Below, in pieces: positions 16,407 through 24,207 of a DNA stretch of 26,527 nucleotides. The translations under genes and the position numbers were made by a program. Location of the stretch: the NCBI GenBank assembly GCA_009746045.1, contig RPFO01001894.1:1-26527 (forward strand), read 5' to 3'. This DNA comes from Mesostigma viride (lineage: Eukaryota > Streptophyta > Mesostigmatophyceae > Mesostigmatales > Mesostigmataceae). Under the pieces are notes generated by a model, which was not told the origin of the DNA, did no database searches, and saw only the letters and a program-made list of their open reading frames with translations. Numbering within the stretch: the first letter of the stretch is position 1; each line of letters begins with the position of its first letter.

Positions 16407-17522
16407 ATGGCGACCGTCCGAGGTGGAGCCCCCTTCACACACGCTCTGTTTAACTTGACGAGAGAGACCGACCATTTTTGGATGTTTGCATTGAAACCTT
16501 GCCCGATGTTGGAGGTGGACCCCCGTCAGGAAATCAAAGTCCGGAAGAGCGACCGAATGATCCATGGCCAGGGTTTGACCGCCGCGGCCTCGAATGGAAA
16601 GAAGCGCTTCGAGAGCTGGTTCAGACTCGACGGGTCCAAGGCCTTCATAGCGGCATTGGAGAGGTCTCCTCACATCGGTGTTCCAAGGGTCGACCGATCT
16701 GGAATGGAACACATATCTGTGGTCTATGACAAGGCCCCTTCGGACGACGTTCCCGGCGTGGTGAAGACTATGAAGACTGGGCCAGTGGACGAGCGAGGCG
16801 TGTGGATCCACCCCAAGTTGGTGAACGCGTTGACGATGTGGATCAGCCCGGACTTTCATGTCCAGGCCATGGACTGGGTCGACCGCATCCTGGCAGGCGA
16901 CATCACCATGATGGAGGTGGTGCGAGACGCCCACGACGCGGTCCACGGCACGACGACGACCGTCGCCATCAACACGGTGTGCGAGTCCCGGAAGCGTCCC
17001 AATTACGTGGTGCCGGACCGGACGCTCCCCCCGAGCATGCGCGTGATCGCCAAGGACACCCAACACATGCTGGGCGACTTCGTGGACTCGGCCGTCGCAC
17101 ACAAGGACGACGTGGGCAAAATCATGATGTTTTTGGGCGACAAGGCGTGCGAGGCGGCGACCGGTCAGAACGCGGGGGCACTGAAGAGGCTCAACGGCGT
17201 CAAGAATGGCAGCGCCAGGGACCTGATGAACGAAGAGCAGCTCGAGAACGTCGATTACTTTATGCGCAAGGTCATGAGGCGTGCGATCGCCGCCGGGGAT
17301 GGGAGGGACTTTCACGAGATCGCCGTCTCCGTGAAAAGGGACATGGAGACCTTCGTCGCGCCACCGTCCGGTCCGACGCCGTTGGAGGTCGTGAAGAAGA
17401 ACAAGGAGGACATGCGAAAGGATCTCTTGTTGACGCGCCCCTTGAACCTCGAGAGGTTCTACAGGCGTGTCCCAAAGCTGGACTCGACCATCAAGGGGGT
17501 GCGCGACCTGTCTGGTCCATAG
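16407..17522 (+). CDS. KilA-N domain protein with a different C-terminal region
   Basis: A 371-residue protein. The first ~145 residues are a close copy of the previous protein (MATV-GGAPFTHAL start; RVRKSD against KVRKSD; GQGLTAAASNGKKRF identical), and here the KilA-N hallmark is complete: ERGVWIHPKLVNALTMWISPDF. From about residue 155 the two proteins share nothing visible. This one continues with a long helical region (VDRILAGDITMMEVVRDAHDAV, then QHMLGDFVDSAVAHKDDVGK), with no D...ExK motif, and ends in a basic helical part (NLERFYRRVPKLDSTIK). A DNA-binding regulator is likely; the C-terminal half may bind partners or form oligomers. The start context CCAACCATGG matches the sister gene. 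The two genes probably arose by duplication of leader plus KilA-N domain, with exchange of the downstream domain. Confidence 0.78.
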   Translation: MATVRGGAPFTHALFNLTRETDHFWMFALKPCPMLEVDPRQEIKVRKSDRMIHGQGLTAAASNGKKRFESWFRLDGSKAFIAALERSPHIGVPRVDRSGMEHISVVYDKAPSDDVPGVVKTMKTGPVDERGVWIHPKLVNALTMWISPDFHVQAMDWVDRILAGDITMMEVVRDAHDAVHGTTTTVAINTVCESRKRPNYVVPDRTLPPSMRVIAKDTQHMLGDFVDSAVAHKDDVGKIMMFLGDKACEAATGQNAGALKRLNGVKNGSARDLMNEEQLENVDYFMRKVMRRAIAAGDGRDFHEIAVSVKRDMETFVAPPSGPTPLEVVKKNKEDMRKDLLLTRPLNLERFYRRVPKLDSTIKGVRDLSGP

Positions 17523-17540
17523 GCATACTATACGCGTCTA

Positions 17541-17948
17541 TACACGCGAGACGGTAACCACGTTCCCAGTACCATCTCCTCGGCCACGTGTCATTGTATG
17601 AGGGGGGTCGGATGGTTTCTCATCCGACCTTCTCCGCCATCAGATCTAGCTAACGGAACAGTTCAACGGTCGTGATTGGGTGCTTGATTGTGTATGCCAG
17701 AGCGAGTATATGATGGAAGAAAGCGTATTTTGGAACATTACTGCATGTTCTACACATACGCGGGGGCGGTAACCATGTTCCCGATACCATATCGTCGGAC
17801 ACGTGTCGTCGTCTGAGGGGGGTCGGAGCGATTCTGCTCATGCTTTCCCCGCCGTCAGATACAGCTACCGTAACAGTTCAACGGTCAGGATTGTATGCTT
17901 TATTGTGTATACCAATGCAATCATATTATGGAACAAAGCGTATATTCG
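17541..17948. repeat. Tandem ~195-bp noncoding repeat with a hairpin
   Basis: Copy A (17541-17733) and copy B (17751-17948) align throughout: CGGTAACCACGTTCCC against CGGTAACCATGTTCCC, GAGGGGGGTCGGA in both, AACAGTTCAACGGTC in both, and AAGCGTATTTTGG against AAGCGTATATTCG at the ends. Neither carries a credible open frame; stops fall in all frames and the differences are not codon-like. Copy A has a perfect 9-bp stem with a 6-base loop at 17606-17629. The unit could be a structured RNA gene or a regulatory/replication element. Confidence 0.75.
17606..17629. other. Perfect 9-bp hairpin in repeat copy A
   Basis: GGTCGGATG and CATCCGACC flank the loop GTTTCT. In copy B (17821-17844) the inner stem changes from GATG/CATC to GAGC/GCTC, keeping the pairs, while the outer stem is partly lost. 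No T-tract follows, so a simple terminator is not implied. Confidence 0.6.
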
Positions 17949-18091
17949 ATTGACCGCGTACTCCTGGCTACTAGACGCCACAGCCGACTAGGGTCGTAGC
18001 ACGACGACCGCGCGGTATGCAGGGCTTGCATATATCTCTTTCGAGCACGAGTGCGGCGTTCGACATGTTCGCGACCGGGTCGAGCGGTCCA

Positions 18092-18705
18092 CGAAAAGTT
18101 CGGGCTATGCGGATAGCCCGAACTTTTGGGATAGCCCGAACTTTTCGCGAAAATCGCTAGGGAAAACGCAAACTACGAGCCAAACTTTTCGCCATCTCCG
18201 AGCCATTTGAAAAGTTCGGGCTATGGTTCGGGCTATCGATTTATAGCCCGAACCCGACCATTTCTTCCCTTGGACGGGGTGGATGGTGTATGCCTTGTCC
18301 TTTTCTCTCTCTCTCTTTCCTAACACATAAAATATAGACCTATTCCTAACACATATATATATAGCCATGTTCCTAACACGTAAATATTTATGTGTTAGCA
18401 ATGTCTCTATTTTTATGTGTTTGGAATAGGACAATCGTATATACCATATCCATGTATAATTTATGTGTTGGGAAAGGAGAGAGAGAGAAGAGAAAGCAAG
18501 CACCAGGGCATGCGCACACCCGTCCAAGGGGAGAAAAGGTCGGGTTCGGGCTATAAATCGATAGCCCGAACCATAGCCCGAACTTTTCAAATGGCTCGGA
18601 GACGGCGAAAAGTTTGGGTCGTAGTTTGCGTTTTCCCTAGCGATTTTCGCGAAAAGTTCGGGCTATACCAAAAGTTCGGGCTATCCGCATAGCCCGAACT
18701 TTTCG
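18092..18705. repeat. 614-bp imperfect palindrome (foldback element) built from a 15-mer motif
   Basis: The left arm (18092 to about 18385) is the reverse complement of the right arm (about 18390-18705) with scattered differences; the outer ~165 bases per arm are almost identical. The motif AAAAGTTCGGGCTAT occurs eight times: plus at 18094, 18210, 18652 and 18670; minus at 18113, 18131, 18573 and 18689. A shorter form, GGTTCGGGCTAT, occurs four times, making nested hairpins at 18094-18127, 18225-18254, 18543-18572 and 18670-18703. The centre is AT-rich. No coding sequence is credible inside. I see no target-site duplication at the edges. It may be a foldback/MITE-type mobile element or a replication origin. 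Confidence 0.88.
18319..18471. other. Six iteron-like sites around the AT-rich centre of the palindrome
   Basis: CCTAACACATA-like sites lie at 18319, 18345 and 18372 on the plus strand, 26-27 bases apart, and in inverse orientation (TTATGTGTTAG and variants) at 18388, 18413 and 18461. The third and fourth meet head to head over AAATATTT. The flanks are pyrimidine-rich (CTCTCTCTCT) on one side and purine-rich on the other. This layout resembles initiator-protein sites at an origin. Confidence 0.6.
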
Positions 18706-19341
18706 ATGTATCGCCTCCCCTCCCTCCCCTCGGACTCGTTCGCGGCTGCCGGAGACATGGCGATGGACACGGGCAACCGTGAAGGCGCGTTCGTCCGGTC
18801 CAAAAATAAGTGCCGCGTCTGGGGTAGAAGACTCGCCATGCCTCTGAAGACGGCCAAGTCCGGATCCGACTCGTGGTTCGAGGACCTCACGCTGCGTCCG
18901 CGCGCGCCGGCGTCGACTCCATCGTCGTCGTCATCCGCCGCCGCTACTAAGGCCGTCCGCACGTCTAAATCCCTCGCCCCTGCCCACCGCGTGTCCAAGG
19001 AGCCGCCCCCCAAGGACGTGCGATTCGAGGAGGAAGACGAGGAGGACGAGCCCCCGCCGGACGAGGACCAGGAGGAAGACGAGTTCGACGACGATCCCGA
19101 GGAAGAGGACGAGGAACCCGAGCAAGAGGAAGAGGAGGAGGAGGAGGAGTCTCCGTTGCCCCCTCCGAAACCCGCCCCTGCCCCGTCCCGTGCGCCGAGT
19201 CGCAAGTCCTCCGTCGCCTCGCCTGCGTCCGCCGCGCCCGCAGTCGAGGACTCTGTGAAGCGGTACGTCCGCACGACGTACCGCACGGACCCGTCGTCGC
19301 TTCGTTCCCCGGCGCTGAAAGATGTTCTGCGGAATGCGTGA
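18706..19341 (+). CDS. Acidic low-complexity protein of unknown function
   Basis: About 211 residues from ATG 18706, or 194 from the in-frame ATG at 18757. The first ATG directly abuts the palindrome, so the shorter form (MAMDTGNREG) may be the real one. The middle is a run of about 50 residues made mostly of Glu, Asp and Pro (FEEEDEEDEPPPDEDQEED and on), between Ser/Ala/Pro-rich segments; the end turns basic (VKRYVRTTYRTD). Such acidic tracts act as histone- or DNA-mimicking or protein-binding tails. No fold was recognised. It ends 3 bases before the next gene, so the two may be co-transcribed. Confidence 0.6.
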   Translation: MYRLPSLPSDSFAAAGDMAMDTGNREGAFVRSKNKCRVWGRRLAMPLKTAKSGSDSWFEDLTLRPRAPASTPSSSSSAAATKAVRTSKSLAPAHRVSKEPPPKDVRFEEEDEEDEPPPDEDQEEDEFDDDPEEEDEEPEQEEEEEEEESPLPPPKPAPAPSRAPSRKSSVASPASAAPAVEDSVKRYVRTTYRTDPSSLRSPALKDVLRNA

Positions 19342-19344
19342 ACG

Positions 19345-20300
19345 ATGATCGCGATCACGGAGTCCGTGATGGCGTCCCTCCTGTTCGCGTTGCTGACAAT
19401 GGTCGCGCGGCTGTGGCGCGTCGCGTGCCGTCTGGGCCGCCGAATCGGCGCGCCGATGGACTCGGGGTCGGCCGTCGTGATCCATCGCGCGTACGTGTGG
19501 GACCACGACGCGTGGTTCGACGTGACGGAGCGGTTCCGCGATTGGTGGGCCGCCGCCGCCGCGAGGGATGAGTGGGGGGAGGCGACGGGATACGACCTCG
19601 CGTGCGAATGGGGCGTGTCGAACCGGCTCTCCGCCGAGACGCGCACCGCCGGGCTCCCCCGGGCAGCCTGTCCGTGTCGTTCCGCCGCGGCGCCGAGTCG
19701 TTCTTGGTGACGTACCCTCTGTCGTGTCGTATTTCGTTCCCCCCCTGGAAAGATGAAGAGGAGACGGAGACGGTGCGACCCCCGGTCGACGCGAGGACGC
19801 GGCTCTCGCGCAAGGTTCTGTCGGCGACGTTCGGACGGTCTCGTCCGCACGCGGAGGACGAGGACTGCACACGGTGCGTGGCGAGGAGTCTGGGTCCGCT
19901 CGGCGACTTCTACGCGTCGGCGGGTCTGCCGCAGTTCGTCTGGGCCCTGTGGAGACACGCGGAGATCGAGAAGTCGAGTCGCCGCGCCCTGCGAGCCTTG
20001 GGCCGGCGCCCGAGGCGAGGCCGGCTGTCCGCGCCCTCTCCGTGGGAGGACCAGGACGTGAGCGAGTCGCCGCGCCTGGGCGAGGGCGAGGGCGGGGGCG
20101 AGGGCGGGGGCGAGGTCGAGGGCGAGGCGGACGTCGAGAAAGGAGGGGGGGATTCGTCGGACCCGCCCTGTTTCCTGCGCGTCATCTTCGGCGACGGAAA
20201 AACCGTGGTGTACGATTCGAGATCGGTGACGGAGTCGCTCGGTTCGGGCGGGACGGCCCACTACACGTTCGACGCCGCGGCCGCGAAGAAGAGGGACTGA
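19345..20300 (+). CDS. Unknown protein with an N-terminal membrane helix; one frame change
   Basis: About 318 residues across one break near 19655-19665, at a C5/G3 run. The N-terminus has a hydrophobic helix (VMASLLFALLTMVARLW, about residues 8-24) followed by basic residues, as in a signal anchor. The globular part includes YVWDHDAWFDVTERFRDWW before the break and SLSVSFRRGAESFLVTYPL after it. A Gly/Glu repeat region (GEGEGGGEGGGEVEGE) then precedes a short strand-rich end (CFLRVIFGDGKTVVYDSR). I recognise no family. It is 3 bases upstream of the VLTF-2-like gene on the same strand, suggesting co-transcription. GC is high. Confidence 0.58.
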
Positions 20301-20303
20301 GGA

Positions 20304-21074
20304 ATGGACGACCTCCCCGAGTACGACTTCGAGGAGCACGAGGCCGAGATGGACGGGGCCGAGACGGGCCCGGCGATCTCGGACGGGGCGCCCTACCGCG
20401 TGTTGCGCGCCGCGCCGTTACGCGCCTTGCTGGAGAAGGGACGCCGCGACACGTGGCCGGAACGGACGGACGTGTGCTGCTGGCACTGCTGCCACCCGTT
20501 CGACGGGGTCCCGGCGGTGCTGCCCGTGGGGTACAAGCCGGGCAAGGGTTTTTTGGTGAAGGGCGTGTTCTGCGGATTCGCGTGCGCCAAGAGCTATAAC
20601 ATGGACACGTCGGGGGCGCAGAGGGAACTACGGAACATGTGGCTGTTCGACATGATGCTGAAATTGTGGCGGTCGAACCCGAGCCGCGAGCGGCGCGCTT
20701 TCCCGGGAGTGCGTCCCGCTCCGCCGCGGACGTGCCTGAAGATGTTCGGCGGGGACATGACGATCGAGGAGTTCCGAGGGGCGGACCCGTTCGAGCTGCA
20801 TCGCGTGTTGGATCCTCCGTTCACGATGGACGTGATACAACAGGTGCATTGCGTGTACGAGATCAACGAGAAGGCGCGGAGGACGAAGAGGGACGCGGTC
20901 GTGCGCGAGCCCACGATCCGCGACCCGGCGGAGTCGAAGAAGCGGCGGGACGCGGAACAGGCCAAGTTGACGTTGAAACGTCCGCGGCCGTCCGCGAACC
21001 CGAAACACAGTTTAGACAAGTTTCTTAGCAAGGGCAAGGCCAAGGCGCCCACCGTCGCGATCCCGCCTCGGTGA
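20304..21074 (+). CDS. VLTF-2-like late transcription factor (FCS-type zinc finger)
   Basis: A 256-residue protein. It carries C59-x2-C62 followed by a His-Pro-Phe (CWHCCHPF, residues 59-66), then C90-x3-C94 in GVFCGFACAKSYN. This spacing and the aromatic/Pro surroundings match the zinc-binding core of the poxvirus late transcription factor VLTF-2 family found across Nucleocytoviricota. Members switch on late (structural) genes. The N-terminal ~45 residues are acidic (YDFEEHEAEMDGAE); the middle is helical (LRNMWLFDMMLKLW); the C-terminus is Lys/Arg/Pro-rich and ends in a short motif (HSLDKFLSKGKAK) whose SLDKFL part recalls PIP-box-like sequences, though weakly. The start at 20304 is the only sensible ATG, 3 bases after the previous stop. 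It is one of the best taxonomic markers here. Confidence 0.72.
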   Translation: MDDLPEYDFEEHEAEMDGAETGPAISDGAPYRVLRAAPLRALLEKGRRDTWPERTDVCCWHCCHPFDGVPAVLPVGYKPGKGFLVKGVFCGFACAKSYNMDTSGAQRELRNMWLFDMMLKLWRSNPSRERRAFPGVRPAPPRTCLKMFGGDMTIEEFRGADPFELHRVLDPPFTMDVIQQVHCVYEINEKARRTKRDAVVREPTIRDPAESKKRRDAEQAKLTLKRPRPSANPKHSLDKFLSKGKAKAPTVAIPPR

Positions 21075-21112
21075 AAATTTGTATCGATTCGTATTATAGG
21101 AATGAATAAAGC

Positions 21113-22380
21113 ATGTCCTCTCCCAAATCGTTAAAGAAGCCCAAACAAACAACTGCGCGTAGGCCAAAAGCGTTAGCGGCGTTGCACGAAGCGACGTCGA
21201 CGCGCGATGACAACTCCGACACGGCCGTGTACTGTTTCGACGGCATCGTGAAGGGCATGACGAAACGCGACGCGGTAGGCCTGTTCCGCCTGCTGTTCCC
21301 CGACACGCCGGCGTCCGAGGTCCGTTCGATGCACAAGGACGACCTCTGTCGCAAGTTGGGGGGCGCGGTCATGGATAAGCTGAGCGAGCAGGCGTGCACG
21401 CAGACGCTCGTGTCCGCGGGCGGCGTGACGCGCGACCAGCTCGTGTCCATCGCGGCGTTGATCGCGAGCAAACCCGAGTCGGAGTTCCGACAGCGGTCCA
21501 AGGAGGATCTGTGTGCGCTCGTGTCGGGTCGCCTGAAGGTCGGCCAGCGGTTCAAGTTCTTGCGACGGATGATCCCCTCGTGGGTGATGAACAAGATCAA
21601 ACTGGTCGTCCAAAAGGTCCTCGATGCGTCGGGGGACATCGCCATCTTCGTCTCATCGATCCCGTACATCGAGCAAATCTTGGACACGGTCCCGAAACCG
21701 ATTCGTCTGATGATCCAGGCACTGGCGGGGTTTCGCGCAGCCGGTTTGAAGAACCCCGGAATGCAGGGGTGGATATACTTGAACATGATCCCTATCCTGT
21801 TTAATTTGGCGGGGTACCCCCTCCCGCGTGGGTCATCAACGTGATCCCTTTGTTGCACCCGGAACGAAAAATGGAGGACAGCGCGAAGATGATGGCGGTG
21901 ACCGGCGGATATCTGGGCGTCCGCGGGGTGGGTCGAGAAATTCGTTACCATCGATTCATGAAGGAAGAAGAGGACAATGTCCAGGCGGCAAAGGACGAGA
22001 TTTTTGAGAATTACGTCCGTGAAGTGCGCAAGCGGGAGGCGGGTCTTTACGAATCCCTCAAACGTCACAAAGAACGCGATTGTGACAAGTCATGGACGGG
22101 GCGGAACTGCAAGAAGCGTGCCGAGAAAGAAGCGGACGATTATATTCGCAAAATGGCCCTCGCAGAATTCGACGTCAAGTTAGAGGAGATGTCACGCACC
22201 GATTTGGAGAAGAAAGCGCGGAGACGAGCCCTTCGAGAAGGGATGTCTACTAGTGATTATCGTGATGCGGTTGGTTCGTTACTCCTTCACAAAGTTGTAG
22301 AGGCGGCAACCGCGGCCGGTACGGGATTCAAAAACGCACTTTTGGGGAGAGGTCCATCGCCGAGTGAAAAGAAGAAGTGA
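21113..22380 (+). CDS. Protein with two SAP-like helical repeats and a membrane-like middle; one frame change
   Basis: About 422 residues across one break near 21825-21835 (CCCCCTCCCGCG). The basic N-terminus (PKSLKKPKQTTARRPKA) leads to two similar ~45-residue blocks: TKRDAVGLFRLLFPDTP with SMHKDDLCRKLG, then TRDQLVSIAALIASKPE with RSKEDLCALVSG. The K-x-x-L-C pattern resembles SAP-type helix-extension-helix motifs in large DNA virus proteins. Hydrophobic helices follow (IPYIEQILDTVPKPIRLMIQALAG, WIYLNMIPILFNLAGYP), then a charged coiled C-terminus (REVRKREAGLYESLKRHK, ending in SEKKK). A similar block occurs in the partial gene at 26182. An AT-rich leader (GTATTATAGG) precedes the ATG. It is possibly a membrane-linked structural or DNA-binding protein; the function is unknown. 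Its stop lies 8 bases from the convergent GNAT-like gene. Confidence 0.65.
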
Positions 22381-22388
22381 AGTCATCA

Positions 22389-23533
22389 TCAAGTCCTTGC
22401 TGTCAGGCGCCACCGCGTCTGCGCCTTCGTCCGCGGCCGCGTCTGCGACCGCGTCACCCTCCGCGCCGGCGGCTGTTTCCGTTTCCTCGCGGGTCTCCTT
22501 ACAGGGGCCGGCGGAGGCGGAGGGGGCGGGGGCGGGGGCGGGAGAGGAGGAGGAGGCGCGCGGATGCGACGAGTCAACGCCCTCGCGGCCTGCGTCGGCA
22601 CCGGCACCGGCGCCGGCGTCCGAGCGGCCGTGGGCGCCCTCGACGCGGACCGCGTCGTCCTCGTGGCCGGCAGTGCGTGCGCCGCCGTCAAGTCGGGCAA
22701 CGCGTCCGGTCTCCTGTACGTGTCGCCACAGTTGCCGATGACGGTCATCAAGGGCGCCTCCATCAGGAACCCGAGGCCGTTGCTGTCGTCGAAGATCTCG
22801 AAGCCGTACTGGTGGCGGTAGTACCCCGCGAGCTCGCGGTTGTCCTCGATCTCGCACACCGTCGTGCGTCGAAACTTCGCCTTGTCCTCCTCCGTCTTCA
22901 TCTTCTTCGTCGTGACCTCGACGTATCGGTTCGTGGCCTTGTGCTGCAAGAGGTACTTGCGCAAGTCCTCGTCGGACATGGTGAGCGCCTTGCGCTTTTT
23001 GGAGTCCTTCGACATCTCGCAGTGTCCCCCGCCGGCCTCCAGTCCGATGACCGCGGTGGCCGGGTCCGTCACGAACCCCTTTTCGACCATGAGGAAGATC
23101 GCCGCGCACAAGAGCTTCTTGCCGAGCCCCGCCAGCGAGGCCCTCTCCGTGCTGGTACTGTCCCCGCGAAACTGCTGTGGACGGACGTAGAACCATTCGA
23201 GGTACAGGTAGTTGTTCCGCAGTCGCTCGGCCTCGTTCTCCTTCCCGGGCGGCGTGTGCGCCTTGTCCGTTTCCGGCTGTCGATCTGCACGTACGCGAGG
23301 TCGTTGTACGGCGGCCGCTCCTCCCTCAACTTTTTCGTCAGGCCGGAGGAGTACCCGCTCGGGATCGGGATCCACAAGTACAATGTCTTGCGCAGGAATT
23401 TGTAGTGGACCTCGAGGGGGAACTCCTTCGTATGGGGCTCCTCTCGGATCCTGTAATCGACGCGCACGCGTTTCGTGGGGATCAGCGCGAGCTCGTCCGC
23501 GAGTCCCGGCGCGTACATGTTGTCCTTGGTCAT
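22389..23533 (-). CDS. GNAT-like acetyltransferase with a poly-proline, basic C-terminal tail; one frame change
   Basis: About 380 residues. The ATG at 23533 (MTKDNMYAPGLADEL) starts a leading part up to LAYVQIDS; after a break near 23280 the frame continues with NNYLYLEWFYVRPQ and an acetyl-CoA-loop-like stretch (RASLAGLGKKLLCAAIF), then AVIGLEAGG and YYRHQYGFEIFD. The last recalls the tyrosine and GF signature of GNAT motif B. The family moves an acetyl group from acetyl-CoA to amines. Between these motifs is a charged insert (MSKDSKKRKALTMSDEDLRK). The tail has about a dozen prolines in a row and then basic repeats (RRPARKRKQPPARR). Start 23533 is preferred to the longer frame at 23564, which belongs to the other side of the break. 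The GNAT call is moderate; the substrate is unknown. Confidence 0.62.
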
Positions 23534-23597
23534 GACGCCACGTCGTAATGCTGTACGCGTCCAAAAAAATATCGCAACGGATTCATAGAAAGATACG

Positions 23598-23762
23598 ATG
23601 GTCGCGAGACGTCCGAGGCGTCCCAACGGCTGCATCCGTCGCCGGCCCGGTTCGGCCGCCAGGAACCCGTGGGTCCAGCTCGTCATGAAGACGTGGGACC
23701 AGGGGCGCGGCGGCACCTACAAGCAGGCCATTCAGAAGGCCCGTGCCCAGTGGAACAAGTAA
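23598..23762 (+). CDS. NPW-type small basic protein (HMG/YABBY-like motif)
   Basis: Only 54 residues. A basic N-terminus (VARRPRRPNGCIRRRPG) is followed by NPWVQLVMKTWDQGRGG and TYKQAIQKARAQWNK. The pattern N-P-W ... Y-K-x-A-I/L-x-x-A, two short helices with a Tyr-Lys turn, matches a small protein often found in giant viruses and resembles a mini HMG/YABBY-type DNA-binding motif. It probably binds DNA. It is divergent from the GNAT-like gene, with a 64-bp AT-rich spacer (CCAAAAAAATATCGC) that may hold both promoters. The family likeness is from memory of the motif, so confidence is moderate to good. Confidence 0.7.
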   Translation: MVARRPRRPNGCIRRRPGSAARNPWVQLVMKTWDQGRGGTYKQAIQKARAQWNK

Positions 23763-23889
23763 ACGCACTCGTCCTTGGTCAATGACCCTCGCCTGATCGA
23801 TCGAGGGTCGCCGTTCTCGTATCGGTCGTAGACGCGCGCGTCCGTGCGCGCGGCCACGACCGACTCGATTGCGGGGATCCGGCGTGCGA

Positions 23890-24183
23890 TCACCGATCGG
23901 GCGCGGCGAGGTGGTCCGTCCAATCGCTCATCGTGAGCCCGGGCGCGACGACGTCGCCGTGCACGGGGGTCTGGAACGCGCGCGTCGCGGAGAGGTTCAA
24001 GGGGAGTCTGTCCTCCTTGGCGCGAGGATTGGCGAGGACGCGCGCGTCGCAGCAATCTCCGTGGCGGAGGGCGACGGGGTCGTCGCATTGGAGCAGAGAG
24101 CGGAACACGCGGTCGCGGTTCCATTTGGACACGCGTCCGTGGGTGACGGGGTGGTCTCCGGCGGGTACGAACAGGAAGTCCAT
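23890..24183 (-). CDS. Unknown small protein; possible longer C-terminus in another frame
   Basis: The ATG at 24183 opens 97 codons (MDFLFVPAGDHPVTHGRVSKWN), with a mixed charged and hydrophobic content and two adjacent Cys (HGDCCDARVL). It stops at 23890. In a neighbouring frame the region 23890-23765 reads protein-like (AIESVVAARTDARVYDRYENGD, shown here only in part), so a frame change near 23900 may have cut the true C-terminus. It is divergent from the gene at 24208 across 24 bases that must serve both starts. No family was recognised. Confidence 0.5.
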   Translation of the reverse strand: MDFLFVPAGDHPVTHGRVSKWNRDRVFRSLLQCDDPVALRHGDCCDARVLANPRAKEDRLPLNLSATRAFQTPVHGDVVAPGLTMSDWTDHLAAPDR

Positions 24184-24207
24184 TTTTTTATGTCGGGAGA
24201 ATGATAA

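Noticed and set aside
17803-17991. Small open frames across the duplicated noncoding unit
   Set aside because: They are not kept in the other copy and begin or end at different places, so the conservation is not at the protein level.
17523-18091. tRNA or other known RNA gene
   Set aside because: I found no cloverleaf or T-loop pattern. The duplicated hairpin unit does not match a known RNA family that I can name.
18092-18705. Genome terminus or telomere hairpin joined in a concatemer
   Set aside because: Different genes lie on each side, whereas a concatemer junction would mirror the flanking genes too.
18681-20339. 552-codon open frame on the minus strand
   Set aside because: It is antisense to the acidic-protein gene and the 19345 gene, and reads as poly-Ser, Arg and Gly from complementary low-complexity codons. 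The plus-strand genes join better with neighbours.
22377-23405. 342-codon open frame on the plus strand
   Set aside because: Very Arg-rich shadow of the GNAT-like gene in a GC-rich region.
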